A stretch of DNA of 64,000 bases. Origin: Phenylobacterium sp. (lineage in GTDB: Bacteria > Pseudomonadota > Alphaproteobacteria > Caulobacterales > Caulobacteraceae). The notes under the pieces were generated by a model. The model was not told the DNA's origin. It was given only the letters and a program-made list of their open reading frames with translations, and searched no databases. Of the stretch, positions 40,800 through 50,344 are shown piece by piece. A program made the position numbers and the translations under genes. Each line of letters starts with the position of its first letter. Positions within the stretch are counted from its first letter, which is position 1. The stretch spans positions 300,673-364,672 of the forward strand of contig NZ_PNLB01000001.1 of assembly GCF_013822795.1 (NCBI RefSeq). The letters are read 5' to 3'.

Positions 40800-42032
40800 G
40801 TGCAGACTTACGATCTGATCGTCGTCGGCGGCGGCATTGGCGGTTCGGCCCTGGCCACGGTGATGGCTCAGGCCGGACGCTCGGTGCTGTTGCTCGAGCA
40901 GAGCGAGGTCTACGAGGATAAGGTCCGCGGCGAGTGGATCGCGCCGTGGGGCGTGGCTGAGGTCCACCGCGTCGGCCTCTACGATCTGCTGGTCGCGGCT
41001 GGCGGACACCACATCACCCGTCACGTCACCTTCGATGAGTCGATCGATCCCGGCGCCGCCGAGGCGACGGCCCTGCCGCTGAGCATTTTCCGGGAGGGTG
41101 TGCCCGGACCGCTGTGCCTGCGTCACCCGCAGCACTGCCAGACCCTGTTCGATGCAGCCAAGGCGGCCGGCGCGGTCGCCCTGCGCGGGGTGATCGTGGG
41201 CTCGGTGGAGGCGGGCTCCAAGCCCCGCGTCGTCTACGAGCACGACGGCCAGACCCATGAGGCCACTGCCCGGCTGCTGGTCGGCGCCGACGGCCGCGCC
41301 TCGCAGGTGCGCGAGGCGGCGGGGATTCCGCTGCACCAGGATAAGCCGCACCACTGGTTCGGCGGGCTGCTGGTCAAGGACGTGGTCGGCTGGGACCCGC
41401 AGTTGCAGGCGATCGGCACCGAGGGCGATTTCGCCTTCCTGGCCTTCCCGCAGGGCGAGGGGATGGTGCGGGTCTACGGCGGCTACGCGCTGGACCAGGC
41501 GCAGCGGTTCAAGGGCCCGGACGGGGCGCGGCGGTTCTTGGACGCCTTCGACCTGGGCTGCAGTCCGGCCAATCGCTGCCTGACCGCCGGCGCGCCGGCC
41601 GGCCCGCTCTATTCCTATGTCAACGCGGACAGCTGGACCGATCAGCCGTATCGCCAGGGCGTGGTGCTGGTCGGCGACGCGGCCGGCTGGAACGACCCGA
41701 TCATCGGCCTGGGCCTGTCCATCACCTATCGCGACGTGCGCATCGTTTCCGAGCTGCTGAAGTCGACCGACGACTGGGAGCATCTCGACTTCGAGCCCTA
41801 CGGGACCGAGCGGGCCGAGCGGATGCGCCGGCTGCGCTTCGCGGCGAAACTACAGGCGGCCATCGACATGGAGTTCGGCGAGGCCGCCCGCGAGCGCCGC
41901 CGCCGCCACTTCGAGCGCGCCGCCGCCGACCCCAGCCTGAAGATGCACAGCCTGGCGGTGATGGCCGGACCCGAGGCCGCGCCGGCCGAGATTTTCACCG
42001 AGGCGCACCGCGCCCGCGTGCTGGAGGACTGA
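40800..42032 (+). CDS. FAD-dependent monooxygenase/halogenase-like flavoprotein
   Basis: 410 residues. N-terminal dinucleotide motif DLIVVGGGIGGSALATVMAQAG with LLLEQS, mid-protein ARLLVGADGRAS (DG motif), and late VVLVGDAAGWNDPIIGLGLSITYRD (GD motif), i.e. the PHBH fold. GTG 40800 is the start. Forms an operon with an NTF2-like protein and a phosphotransferase, which suggests modification of a small hydrophobic or polyketide-like compound (inference). No halogenase WxWxIP motif seen. Confidence 0.85.
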   Translation: MQTYDLIVVGGGIGGSALATVMAQAGRSVLLLEQSEVYEDKVRGEWIAPWGVAEVHRVGLYDLLVAAGGHHITRHVTFDESIDPGAAEATALPLSIFREGVPGPLCLRHPQHCQTLFDAAKAAGAVALRGVIVGSVEAGSKPRVVYEHDGQTHEATARLLVGADGRASQVREAAGIPLHQDKPHHWFGGLLVKDVVGWDPQLQAIGTEGDFAFLAFPQGEGMVRVYGGYALDQAQRFKGPDGARRFLDAFDLGCSPANRCLTAGAPAGPLYSYVNADSWTDQPYRQGVVLVGDAAGWNDPIIGLGLSITYRDVRIVSELLKSTDDWEHLDFEPYGTERAERMRRLRFAAKLQAAIDMEFGEAARERRRRHFERAAADPSLKMHSLAVMAGPEAAPAEIFTEAHRARVLED

Positions 42033-42377
42033 GTGGACATCGCCGACTACAACGCCCGTTGGCTGGCGGCCTGGACCGCCAAGGACGTCGACGCCCTGTG
42101 CGGCTTCTATGCCGAGAACGTCGTCTACAAGGATCCGCAGACCGCCGGGGGCCTGACCGGACAGGCGGCGCTACGGTCCTATCTGACCGGACTGTTCGCG
42201 GCGACCCCGGCCATGACCTACACGCCCGATGAGACCTGGCCCATTCCGGGCGGGTTCTGCGGCCGTTGGTACTGCGACATCGCCGGCGGCGGGCGGATGC
42301 GCGGCTTCGACCTGGTGATCCTCGACGGCGACAAGATCGCCCTGAACGAGGTCTATGTGCACCAGCTTCCAGCATGA
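42033..42377 (+). CDS. SnoaL-like / NTF2-fold protein
   Basis: 114 residues. ADYNARWLAAWTAKDVDALCGFYAENVVYKDPQ is the SnoaL-like opening; the rest (GQAALRSYLTGLFAATPAMTY, FDLVILDGDKIALNEVYVHQL) fits the cone-shaped NTF2 fold. GTG 42033 follows the upstream stop directly, and ATGA overlaps the next gene. Possibly an isomerase, cyclase or hydrolase for the monooxygenase product. Confidence 0.8.
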   Translation: MDIADYNARWLAAWTAKDVDALCGFYAENVVYKDPQTAGGLTGQAALRSYLTGLFAATPAMTYTPDETWPIPGGFCGRWYCDIAGGGRMRGFDLVILDGDKIALNEVYVHQLPA

Positions 42378-43447
42378 GCCGCCGTCCCGACATCCGCGCC
42401 CCGGGCGAGATCGATGCAGCCTGGCTGTCGGCTGTGTTGGCGGCCGGCGGCATCGACGCGGCGGTGCGCAGCTTTGAGGCCAAACCCGTCGGCACCGGCC
42501 AGATCGGCGACAGCGTCCGCTTCCGGCTGACCTATGATCGCGGCGGCGACGACGCACCGGCCGCGATTGTCGGCAAGTTCCCCGCCGCGGGGGCCGAGAG
42601 CCGGGCGACCGGGATTATGCTCGGCAACTATCTGCGCGAGGTGCGCTTCTATCAGCAGCTCGCGCCCACCGCCCTGGTGCAGACCCCGCGCTGCTACTTC
42701 ACCGACGTCGACGAGGCGACCAGCGACTTCGTGCTGATGATGGAGGACCTCGCCCCGGCCGAGCAGGGCGACCAGCTGGCCGGCGTCAGCCTGGAGCAGG
42801 CCAAGCTGGTGGTCGAGCAGGCGGCGCGGCTGCACGCCTCGCACTGGGGCGACGAGCGGCTGGACGAGCTGCCGTGGGTTTCCGGCTCCAAGGCCGCGCC
42901 GGCCAGCGCCGCCAACGAGGAGATGGTCGCCGCGCTCTGGGCCGGCTTCAAGATGCGCTACGGCGCGAGGATGAAGCCTGAATGGATCGCGACCGGCGAC
43001 TGGCTGGCCCCACGCTTCGGCGAGTTCGCGCGGACCGAGGACGGGCCCCGCTGCCTGACCCACAACGATTTTCGGCCCGACAACATGATGTTCGGCACGC
43101 CGGCCGGCGGCTATCCGGTGGCGGTGCTGGACTGGCAGTCCTACGCCTATGGCTGCGGCCCGACCGACCTCGCCTATTTCCTGGCTGGGGCGCTGGCTCC
43201 CGACGTCCGCCGCGCCCACGAGCCGGCGATGCTGCAACTCTATCTCGACACCCTGGCGGCCAACGGCGTCCGCGGCTTCGGCATGGACGAGCTGAAGCCG
43301 CTCTATGGCCGCGGCGCCTACCTGCTGTTCGCCACCGCTTTCTTCGCGGCGATGATCGTCACCCAGACCGACCGGGGCGACGAGATGTTCCTGCAGATGA
43401 TCGGCAGCGCCAGCGACCACCTGTGCGATCATGGAGTGGTGAGCTGA
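42374..43447 (+). CDS. APH/ecdysteroid-kinase-like phosphotransferase
   Basis: 357 residues. Kinase-like fold with Lys in IVGKFPA, the catalytic loop CLTHNDFRPDNMMF (H-N-D....N) and the metal Asp in AVLDWQSYAYG, plus EVRFYQQLAP and FVLMMEDLAP. Common in alphaproteobacterial degradation operons; substrate unknown. Start overlaps the NTF2-like stop (ATGA). Confidence 0.85.
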   Translation: MSRRPDIRAPGEIDAAWLSAVLAAGGIDAAVRSFEAKPVGTGQIGDSVRFRLTYDRGGDDAPAAIVGKFPAAGAESRATGIMLGNYLREVRFYQQLAPTALVQTPRCYFTDVDEATSDFVLMMEDLAPAEQGDQLAGVSLEQAKLVVEQAARLHASHWGDERLDELPWVSGSKAAPASAANEEMVAALWAGFKMRYGARMKPEWIATGDWLAPRFGEFARTEDGPRCLTHNDFRPDNMMFGTPAGGYPVAVLDWQSYAYGCGPTDLAYFLAGALAPDVRRAHEPAMLQLYLDTLAANGVRGFGMDELKPLYGRGAYLLFATAFFAAMIVTQTDRGDEMFLQMIGSASDHLCDHGVVS

Positions 43448-43451
43448 GGCG

Positions 43452-44963
43452 CTAGCGTGCGCCCAACCTGCGCAAGGTGACGGCAAGTTCGGACTCGCGG
43501 CCGGCCTGAGCCTCCACGAGGGCAAGCATGCGCTTGCCGTTCCACTCGGCGTTCAGGTCGGCCCCGTTCTGGACCACCAGCTCGAGCAGTCGTGGCGTGT
43601 CGTAGCTCGGGGCCAGTTTCGTCGGCGCATAGGCGAGCGGGAAGAGCAGTTGCCAAGCGCCAGGGCGGCCCTGCCAGTCGGGTAGATTGAGATCGGCGCC
43701 GGCTTTCACCAGTTGCTGGAAGATCGCCAGCGCGCGCTCGTCATGCTCATCCCGGTCGCGATCCAGCGTCATCGCCCGGACAGCGATCCAGACGGGCCGA
43801 TCGCGATGGGCCATCAGGTTCGGATCGGCGCCGGCCTCCAGAAGGAGCCTCACCGCCTCGGGCGTACCTGGGTAGATTCCGTTGGAGGCGGTAGTCAGCG
43901 GGCTTTCGTAGTTGCGGACCGCGTTCGGGTCGACGCCGTGTTTCAGGGCCAGCTTCACGAGGTCCGGGCGCACCGCGGGCCGGCCGAGGGAAGCGTCGAG
44001 CAGCCTGTTTGCGAGACGAAGGCTGTTGTCCTGCAGCGCTAGCTCCAGCACTTCGGCGTTGGGCAGGGGCGGCCACAGCTCTCGTACAGGGTAGTGAGGC
44101 CGAGTGCGGATGGCGCGGACAATGGCGACGTTGCCGGAGCCGACGGCGGCTTCGAGATACTCGGCTGGCCAGACCCGGTCCTTCCCCCAATGTCGCGCCT
44201 CCATCTCGGGGCTTATCCACCGCAGAAGCTGAGTAAACTTGGCCTGGCGCCCCAGGGCTGCAGCCCAGCGGAGTGCGCTCACGCTCTGCGACCCTGTCAG
44301 CGGATCAGCCCCCGCGTCGAGCAGCGTCGAGATCGCGGAGTCATTGCCCCGCGCGACCGCCCAGGCCAGCGGCGACATGCCAAGGCGGTCAAGCCTGTCC
44401 ACCGGGGTCGTGGCCAGGAACCGCCGCACCTGCTCGGCGTCGCCCCGGCGCGCGGCCTCGTGCAGGTTGCGGGGAGGGGAGGTTACAGGGCGCGCCGGCC
44501 GAGTGACCCAGGTGACGTCATAGCTTCGGAAGGTGTCGGCGGGACTGCTCACCCGGCACAGGTCGGCGTCGCCGTAGGCGGGTTGGCTGACCAGGGTGCG
44601 ATTGTAGGTCTGGGTGTACGCTATCAGCGCGGCCTCCTCGCGGCCGATCGCATGGCTGACGGCGAGCGAGAAGCGGACGGCGGGGGCGCCGCCGTTGGGC
44701 GTGTGGCAGATCACGCCTCGGATTTGCGTGCTGATGTCGTGGTTCTCGATCAGGCCGAAGTCGCCCGCTTGCGCCGCCGCGATCGCCTCAGCTGCCGGAT
44801 CAAGCTTGCCGCTGAGGATTTCGGCTCGCGCCGCTTCGGACCGAGCCATGAGCTGGCGAACGTCGCTGCTTTCAGCCTGCTCATCGGACGGAGGCGTAGC
44901 TCGGGCGCAGCCGCACGCGAGGAAGGCGACTGCGAGACACAGACCGGATATGGCGGCGCGCAT
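43452..44963 (-). CDS. ankyrin-repeat lipoprotein
   Basis: 503 residues. Leader ending AFLACGC (lipobox), a 130-residue N-terminal region with cysteines, then ankyrin repeats: NLHEAARRGDAEQVRRFLATTPVDRLD, SPLAWAVARGNDSAISTLLDAGADP, KLALKHGVDPNAVRNYESPLTTAS, TPEAVRLLLEAGADPNLMAHRDRP and LLELVVQNGADLNAEWNGKRML. Envelope-anchored protein-protein interaction role is likely. Convergent with the phosphotransferase, four bases apart. Confidence 0.88.
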   Translation of the reverse strand: MRAAISGLCLAVAFLACGCARATPPSDEQAESSDVRQLMARSEAARAEILSGKLDPAAEAIAAAQAGDFGLIENHDISTQIRGVICHTPNGGAPAVRFSLAVSHAIGREEAALIAYTQTYNRTLVSQPAYGDADLCRVSSPADTFRSYDVTWVTRPARPVTSPPRNLHEAARRGDAEQVRRFLATTPVDRLDRLGMSPLAWAVARGNDSAISTLLDAGADPLTGSQSVSALRWAAALGRQAKFTQLLRWISPEMEARHWGKDRVWPAEYLEAAVGSGNVAIVRAIRTRPHYPVRELWPPLPNAEVLELALQDNSLRLANRLLDASLGRPAVRPDLVKLALKHGVDPNAVRNYESPLTTASNGIYPGTPEAVRLLLEAGADPNLMAHRDRPVWIAVRAMTLDRDRDEHDERALAIFQQLVKAGADLNLPDWQGRPGAWQLLFPLAYAPTKLAPSYDTPRLLELVVQNGADLNAEWNGKRMLALVEAQAGRESELAVTLRRLGAR

Positions 44964-45079
44964 AGGGTGCTCCAGGCGAAGGTGTTCAACCTATGCGAGA
45001 TGTGATTGCCAACCATTGAAGGGCTTGCGGCGCGGTCGAGCATCTGCGCGGGGTGAGGGGCTTGGCCAAGGAGACGCGA

Positions 45080-45481
45080 GTGCTGACCGGGACCTGTCAC
45101 TGCGGCGGGGCGCATTGGACGCTGGAGGGCGACCCGGGCCGGGTGACGGCGTGCAACTGCACGCTCTGCCGCCGCTATGGGACCCTGTGGGCCTACGATT
45201 TCGAGAACGAGCGGATCACGGTCTCCGGGTCGACCTCGTCCTACACCCGCGCCGGCAAGGACGATCCTTCGCTGGAGATCCTGTTCTGCCCGACCTGCGC
45301 GGGCGTCTTGGCCTGGCGCGGGATGCGGGTGAAGTCAGATGGGCGGCGGCGCATGGCGGTGAACCTGCGGCTGGCTGAGCCGGAGGCGGTGGCGCACCTG
45401 CCGATCGACCACTTCGACGGGTTGGACAGCTTCGACGACCTGCCGAGCGACGGCCGCTGCGTGCGCGATCTCTGGTCCTAG
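45080..45481 (+). CDS. GFA family protein (glutathione-dependent formaldehyde-activating-like)
   Basis: 133 residues. Zinc-binding cysteines of the GFA fold: GTCHCGGAHW, ACNCTLCRRYG and LFCPTCAGVLAW. GTG 45080 is chosen because GGAG stands six bases upstream; GTG 45053 also lies in frame. Most GFA proteins have unknown substrates. Confidence 0.85.
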   Translation: MLTGTCHCGGAHWTLEGDPGRVTACNCTLCRRYGTLWAYDFENERITVSGSTSSYTRAGKDDPSLEILFCPTCAGVLAWRGMRVKSDGRRRMAVNLRLAEPEAVAHLPIDHFDGLDSFDDLPSDGRCVRDLWS

Positions 45482-45484
45482 GCT

Positions 45485-46063
45485 TCAGCAGCGTCGTGGC
45501 GGAACTACGTCGCTGAAGATCGAAAAGCTCTTCCAGGCCGGTTCGACCGGGGCGGCGTCCGGCTGCGGGACGTAGGGCGAGGGAGCCTTCAGTTCCAGTT
45601 CGGGAATGTAGCGCGGGCAGTTGGGGAAGATGTCGCTCGGCGTGACCTCGACCAGCAGCTGGGCGCCCGGCCACTCGGTCATCTGCGGATCGTCGCGCAG
45701 CACGCGGGCCGCGCCGTTGACCCGCAGCCGCGCCGGCTTCGGGCCGATGCCAAGGAAGAGCAGGCCGACGTGCGGATTGACCTCGACGTTGCCGAGGCTG
45801 CGGAACATGCCGTTGCCGTCATAGTCGGGAAACACCAGCCGGTCGGGCGCGAGGATGCGGACGAAGCCTGGATCGCCGCCCTTGTAGGAGCAGTCGGGCC
45901 GGCCTTCCGCGTCGGCCGTGGCCAGGAAGAAGAACGGCAGGCCCTCGATGAAGGCCTTGTCGGCGTCGGTGAAGCGGTCGTGGCGCAGTCGCTCGTCGAG
46001 GCGGTCGGCCAGAGCCGTGCTGTCGAACTCGGCCTGCAGTCCGCGTTGGCCCGAATGGTACAT
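45485..46063 (-). CDS. pyridoxamine 5'-phosphate oxidase family protein
   Basis: 192 residues. Split-barrel flavin-binding fold: FIEGLPFFFLATADAEGRPDCSYKGGDPGFVRIL, LVFPDYDGNGMFRSLGNVEVNPHVGLLFL, LRVNGAARVLRDD (in parts). Likely FMN-dependent oxidoreductase of unknown substrate. Convergent with the GFA gene, three bases apart. Confidence 0.87.
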   Translation of the reverse strand: MYHSGQRGLQAEFDSTALADRLDERLRHDRFTDADKAFIEGLPFFFLATADAEGRPDCSYKGGDPGFVRILAPDRLVFPDYDGNGMFRSLGNVEVNPHVGLLFLGIGPKPARLRVNGAARVLRDDPQMTEWPGAQLLVEVTPSDIFPNCPRYIPELELKAPSPYVPQPDAAPVEPAWKSFSIFSDVVPPRRC

Positions 46064-46097
46064 GCGGCCTCCCTTTTCGGACTAAGCTAGCACGAAA

Positions 46098-46125
46098 ACG
46101 CCGCCGGCCTCGCGACCGGCGGCGT
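46098..46125 (-). terminator. intrinsic terminator downstream of the PEP-CTERM gene
   Basis: Inverted repeat ACGCCGCCGG (46098-46107) and CCGGCGGCGT (46116-46125) with an eight-base loop; on the minus strand the stem is followed by TTTTCGTG. It lies 26 bases past the stop of the PEP-CTERM gene at 46152. Confidence 0.7.
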
Positions 46126-46151
46126 GCGTTTCGTTCGGATCAGAGCGTCGC

Positions 46152-46682
46152 TCAGGCGGCTGCGAAGGCGACCTTGCGGCCGTGGCTGCGCAGGGCCGCG
46201 CCGGCGAGGCCGAAGCCCATAATCATCATCGCCCAGGTGGCCGGTTCCGGCACCGCCGAGGGCACGTCGAGGACGACGCGGCCGCCGGTGACGGCGCGCG
46301 GGCCGCCGGTGTTTTGGTACTCGTACGAGGTGTTCAGGATGTTGGCGCCGCCGGCGGTCAGCGGGAAGAAGTCCAGGCGCAGTTGCTTGGCGTAGCCGCT
46401 CGTGGAGATCCGGAAGCCCTGGGTCGGCAGCGAGACCCAGTCGGCCAGGGCGGCGTTGTCGTAGGTGAACGTCGAGAACACGCCCGGCCCGAACGTGCCC
46501 GACGAAGCGGTGATGTTCACCGACAGCAGCGAGGTCAGCGCGTCGTCAGTGGTGAAGCTGCCGGTCAGCGTGCCGCCGCCTTGCAGGGTCACGTTGTCCA
46601 AGGTGAACACCTTGGCGGCCCAGGCCGGCGCAGCGGTGGCGATGGCGGCGATGGCGGTGGCGATGGCGATCAGGCGCTTCAT
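46152..46682 (-). CDS. PEPxxWA-CTERM sorting-domain protein
   Basis: 176 residues. Signal peptide (MKRLIAIATAIAAIATAAPAWA), a beta-rich body of about 120 residues (FTLDNVTLQGGGTLTGSFTTDD), and a C-terminal PEP-CTERM tail: VPEPATWAMMIMGFGLAGAALR then basic residues. Established: such tails direct processing by exosortase systems, linked to exopolysaccharide. No exosortase is in view. ATG 46682. Confidence 0.9.
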   Translation of the reverse strand: MKRLIAIATAIAAIATAAPAWAAKVFTLDNVTLQGGGTLTGSFTTDDALTSLLSVNITASSGTFGPGVFSTFTYDNAALADWVSLPTQGFRISTSGYAKQLRLDFFPLTAGGANILNTSYEYQNTGGPRAVTGGRVVLDVPSAVPEPATWAMMIMGFGLAGAALRSHGRKVAFAAA

Positions 46683-46898
46683 GTCGGTTCCAAATCGGGA
46701 AAACTGAGCTGTGTTGCACACGTCTAAGCAACATCGGCGCCAGGGATACAAGTTTGGAGTGTGACGCGCGCCGGACGGCGGGCGCGGGGGCGCGGCGGCC
46801 CGCTTCACGTGCGCGTAAACCCCATTGGCTTACGTGACGTCGCGCTCCTAAATGACTCGCCGAAGCGCGACGGACGCGCATTTATCGGGAGCGGAACA
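46683..46898. promoter_or_regulatory. divergent promoter region between PEP-CTERM and thiolase genes
   Basis: 216 bases. The thiolase start has GGGAG (46887-46891) seven bases upstream. Nothing else stands out beyond a short palindrome CACGTG near 46806. Confidence 0.35.
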
Positions 46899-48071
46899 AT
46901 GGGCGAAGCCTACATCGTCGCAGCGACGCGGACGGCCGGCGGGCGCAAGGGCGGCAAGCTGAAGGATTGGCATCCGGTCGACCTCGGCGCTGTGGTCCTC
47001 AACGACATCATCGAGCGCACCGGCGCCGATCCGGCTCTGGTCGAAGACGTGGTCATGGGCTGCGTCGGCCAGGTCGGCGAACAGGCGATCAACGTCGCGC
47101 GCAACGCGGTACTGGCCTCGAAGCTGCCGGAAAGCGTGCCGGCGACCAGCGTCGACCGCCAGTGCGGCTCCTCGCAGCAAGCCCTGCAGTTCGCCGCCCA
47201 GGCGGTGATGAGCGGCACCATGGACGTGGTGATCGCCGCGGGCGTGGAAAGCATGACCCGCGTGCCGATGGGCCTGTCGGCGGCGCTGCCGGCCCAGAAC
47301 GGCTTCGGCAACTACATGAGCCCGCGGATGAAGGAGCGCTATCCGAACATCCAGTTCAGCCAGTTCATGGGCGCCGAGATGGTCGCCAAGAAGTACGGGC
47401 TGACCAAGGACGAGATCGACCAGTACAGCTACGAGTCGCACCAGCGCGCGATCGCCGCCACCCAGGCCGGCAGCTTCAAGAACGAGATCGTCGCCATCGA
47501 GGTGGTCGACGCCGAGGGCAACAAGACCCTGCATACCGTCGATGAAGGCATCCGCTTCGACGCCAGCCTGGACGGCATCCGCGGCGTGAAGCTGCTGGCC
47601 GAAGGCGGCGCGCTGACCGCCGCTTCGTCCAGCCAGATCTGCGACGGCGCCTCGGCGGTGATGGTCGTCTCGGAAAAGGGCCTGAAGGAACTGGGCGTGA
47701 AGCCGCTGGCCCGCATCCATCACCTGTCGCTGCTGGGCCACGACCCGGTGATCATGCTGGAAGCCCCGCTGCCGGCCTCGGAACGCGCCCTGAAGCGCGC
47801 GGGCATGAGCGTCGACGACATCGACCTGTTCGAAGTCAACGAAGCCTTCGGCTCGGTGCCCGTCGCTTACATGAAGCAGCTGGGCGTTGCGCGCGACAAG
47901 ATCAACGTCAACGGCGGCGCCATCGCGCTGGGCCACCCGCTCGGCGCCTCGGGCACCAAGCTGATGGCGACCCTGCTCAACGCTCTTGAACAGCGCGGCG
48001 GCCGTTACGGGCTGCAGACGATGTGCGAGGGCGGTGGTATGGCGAACGTCACCATCGTCGAGCGACTCTAA
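46899..48071 (+). CDS. acetyl-CoA acetyltransferase / thiolase
   Basis: 390 residues, full-length thiolase. Nucleophile Cys in [14 protein letters not shown] (about residue 89), [11 protein letters not shown], His in [14 protein letters not shown], and the second catalytic Cys in [16 protein letters not shown]. Likely degradative or biosynthetic thiolase in fatty-acid or steroid-type metabolism. Probably in one unit with the following SDR gene (52-base gap). Confidence 0.93.
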   Translation: MGEAYIVAATRTAGGRKGGKLKDWHPVDLGAVVLNDIIERTGADPALVEDVVMGCVGQVGEQAINVARNAVLASKLPESVPATSVDRQCGSSQQALQFAAQAVMSGTMDVVIAAGVESMTRVPMGLSAALPAQNGFGNYMSPRMKERYPNIQFSQFMGAEMVAKKYGLTKDEIDQYSYESHQRAIAATQAGSFKNEIVAIEVVDAEGNKTLHTVDEGIRFDASLDGIRGVKLLAEGGALTAASSSQICDGASAVMVVSEKGLKELGVKPLARIHHLSLLGHDPVIMLEAPLPASERALKRAGMSVDDIDLFEVNEAFGSVPVAYMKQLGVARDKINVNGGAIALGHPLGASGTKLMATLLNALEQRGGRYGLQTMCEGGGMANVTIVERL

Positions 48072-48123
48072 GGCCCGTCCCCGGTTCCGGACGGAGCCGG
48101 GTCGCAGCTAGAGGAGCTGCCCC

Positions 48124-48822
48124 ATGACCGGACGCGTCTATGCAATCACGGGCGCGTTCGGCGTGCTGGGCTCGGCCGTCGCGCGCGCTGCGGCGGCCAA
48201 AGGCGCGCGCGTCGCCCTGATCGACTATGCGAAGATTCCGCCCGAGGGTCTGGGAGAGGACTGCGGTCCTGAGGGCCTGATCCTCGGCGGGGTCGACCTG
48301 ACCGACGCGGTGGCCGCCGGCGCGGCGATCGACGCGGTGGATCGTCACTTCGGCCGGCTGGACGCGCTGATCAACGTCGCCGGCGGGTTCCGTTGGGAGA
48401 CGCTGGAAGAGGGCTCCTGGGAGACCTGGCACCAGCTGTTCCGGATGAACGTGCTGACCGCGACCAACGCCAGCCGCGCGGCGATCCCGCACCTGAAGCG
48501 CAGCGGCAGCGGCCGGATCGTCAATGTCGGCGCCAATGGAGCGCTGAAGGCCGCGATGGGCATGGGCGCCTACGCCGCCTCCAAGGCCGGGGTGCACAAG
48601 CTGACCGAGGCGCTGGCCGAGGAGCTGAAGGCTGACGGGGTGACCGTCAACGCCGTGCTGCCCTCGATCATCGACACCCCGACCAACCGCGCGGACATGC
48701 CGAACGCCGATTTCAGCGCCTGGGTCACGCCGCAGGACCTGGCCGCGGCGATCCTGTTCCTGGCCTCGGAGGAGGCGAGGGCGGTGACCGGCGCGCTGCT
48801 GCCGGTGACCGGGCGGGTTTGA
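48124..48822 (+). CDS. short-chain dehydrogenase/reductase
   Basis: 232 residues. Rossmann motif AITGAFGVLGSAVARA, INVAGG, catalytic Tyr/Lys in YAASKAGVHKLTEAL, and PSIIDTPTNR. The Ser of the triad would fall in RIVNVGANGALKA, where the usual Ser is replaced (VNVGAN), so activity may differ. AGAGGAG precedes ATG 48124. NAD(P)(H)-dependent; substrate unknown. Confidence 0.88.
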   Translation: MTGRVYAITGAFGVLGSAVARAAAAKGARVALIDYAKIPPEGLGEDCGPEGLILGGVDLTDAVAAGAAIDAVDRHFGRLDALINVAGGFRWETLEEGSWETWHQLFRMNVLTATNASRAAIPHLKRSGSGRIVNVGANGALKAAMGMGAYAASKAGVHKLTEALAEELKADGVTVNAVLPSIIDTPTNRADMPNADFSAWVTPQDLAAAILFLASEEARAVTGALLPVTGRV

Positions 48823-48855
48823 CGGCGGGTCGGGCGAGGATGCTGGTAACCGGTC

Positions 48856-50196
48856 CTATCTGGACGTTCCGGTAGCGAGCGTTCCGGCGGGAGCCACACG
48901 CCAGATCGTCTTGCCGACGTCGTCGGCGACCAGCAGCGCCCCGGTCTTGTCGACGGCGACGCCGACGGGGCGGCCCTGCGCCTCGTCCTTTTTGTTGAGG
49001 AAGCCGGTCAGGAACGCTTCGGGCGGGCCGCTGGGCTTGCCGTTCGTGAACGGCACGAAGACCACGCGATAGCCGCTGGGCGGTTTGCGGTTCCACGAGC
49101 CGTGCTGGCCGATGAAGACGCCGCCCTGGTAGTGGGCGGGGAAGGCGTCGGCGCGATAGAAGGTCAGCCCCAGCGAGGCGGTGTGCGAGCCCAGCGCGTA
49201 GTCGGGGACGATGGCCTTGGCGACCAGGTCCGGGCGCTGGGGTTTCACCCGTGCGTCGACGTGCTGGCCGAAGTAGCTGTAGGGCCAGCCGTAAAAGCCG
49301 CCGTCCTGCAGGCTGGTCATGTAGTCGGGAACGAGGTCGTCGCCGAGCATGTCGCGCTCGTTCACCGCGGTCCACGGGACGCCGGTGGTCGGCTCGAAGT
49401 CCAGGCCGTTGGGATTGCGCAGGCCCGAAGCGAACACCCGCGCCGGGCCGGCGGGCAGGGGATAGACGATGACCGCGGCGCGGTTGGTCTCGTTCTCGAT
49501 GCCGTTCTCGCCGATGTTCGAGTTCGAGCCGACGGTGGCGTAGAGCTTGGTTCCGTCCGGGCTGGCGACGACGTTCTTGGTCCAGTGGTGATTGATCGGC
49601 CCGCCCGGCAAGTCGAAGACCTTCTCGCCGACGCCGATGATCTGGGTCTGGCCGTCCGCATAGGGGAAGGCGACGACCGCGTCGTCATTGGCGACATAGA
49701 GTTTGCCGCCGGTCAGGGTCATGCCGAACGGGCGCTTGAGCCCGTCGGCGAAGGTGGAGCGCACCTCGGCCACCCCGTCGCCGTCGCCGTCGCGCAGCAG
49801 GGTGATGCGGTTGGGGCTTTCCATGGTCGCGCCGGCCTTGTCCTGCAGGCGATTGGCGATCATGGCGGTGATCCCCTTGGCCTTTGTTGGCTCGGACGAG
49901 GCCTCCGAGACCAGCACGTCGCCGTTGGGCAGGACGAGCAGCCAGCGCGGGTGAGCGAGGTCGCTGGCGAAGCGGGTGACCGTGAACCCGGCCGGGGCGA
50001 CCGGCGCGGCGCCGGCGGGCCAGCCGACCGCTTGGCGGGCGTTCAGCGTCGGGATCAGGCTCGATTTCGGCGGCGGCAGCTGCGGCTTGGCGCCGAAGCC
50101 GGCGAACGGGTCCGCCGAGCCCTGGCCGCAGGCGACGAGGGCCAGGGCGGCCAGCGGCGGGCCCACGCGGGTCAGGGCGGACTTGAGCGGAATCAT
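48856..50196 (-). CDS. PQQ-type sugar (sorbosone-like) dehydrogenase lipoprotein
   Basis: 446 residues. Lipobox leader (PLAALALVAC), then a six-bladed soluble glucose/sorbosone dehydrogenase domain: FTVTRFASDLAHPRWLLVLPNGDVLVSEA, DGLKRPFGMTL, HHWTKNVVASPDGTKLYATVGSNSN, RNPNGLDFEPTTGVPWTAVNERDMLGDDLVPDY, YGWPYSYFGQ, FIGQHGSWNRKPPSGYRVVFV (in parts). Oxidises sugars or aldoses at the envelope, given PQQ. Start ATG 50196. Divergent from the carboxylesterase with a LacI-type operator between them. Confidence 0.88.
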   Translation of the reverse strand: MIPLKSALTRVGPPLAALALVACGQGSADPFAGFGAKPQLPPPKSSLIPTLNARQAVGWPAGAAPVAPAGFTVTRFASDLAHPRWLLVLPNGDVLVSEASSEPTKAKGITAMIANRLQDKAGATMESPNRITLLRDGDGDGVAEVRSTFADGLKRPFGMTLTGGKLYVANDDAVVAFPYADGQTQIIGVGEKVFDLPGGPINHHWTKNVVASPDGTKLYATVGSNSNIGENGIENETNRAAVIVYPLPAGPARVFASGLRNPNGLDFEPTTGVPWTAVNERDMLGDDLVPDYMTSLQDGGFYGWPYSYFGQHVDARVKPQRPDLVAKAIVPDYALGSHTASLGLTFYRADAFPAHYQGGVFIGQHGSWNRKPPSGYRVVFVPFTNGKPSGPPEAFLTGFLNKKDEAQGRPVGVAVDKTGALLVADDVGKTIWRVAPAGTLATGTSR

Positions 50197-50270
50197 GACG
50201 CAGGCCTTTGAATGAACGGAGATATTTGAGCACCTGTCGGCAGCCCGCGCCAGCGTCGCCGTGTGAGTGA

Positions 50271-50286
50271 TTGACAACGTTATCAG
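50271..50286 (+). promoter_or_regulatory. LacI-type operator O1 (TTGACAACGTTATCAG)
   Basis: TGACAACGTTATCA around the palindromic centre AACGTT, 59 bases before the carboxylesterase start and 75 bases from the PQQ dehydrogenase start. The first six bases TTGACA also read as a -35 box, so binding would block the promoter. Identical over 18 bases to O4 at 60521-60538. Confidence 0.65.
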
Positions 50287-50344
50287 TGAAGCTGACCATA
50301 CAGCCAACAAGGACGCTGCGATGAGGCGGCGAGGGGAGGATGAG

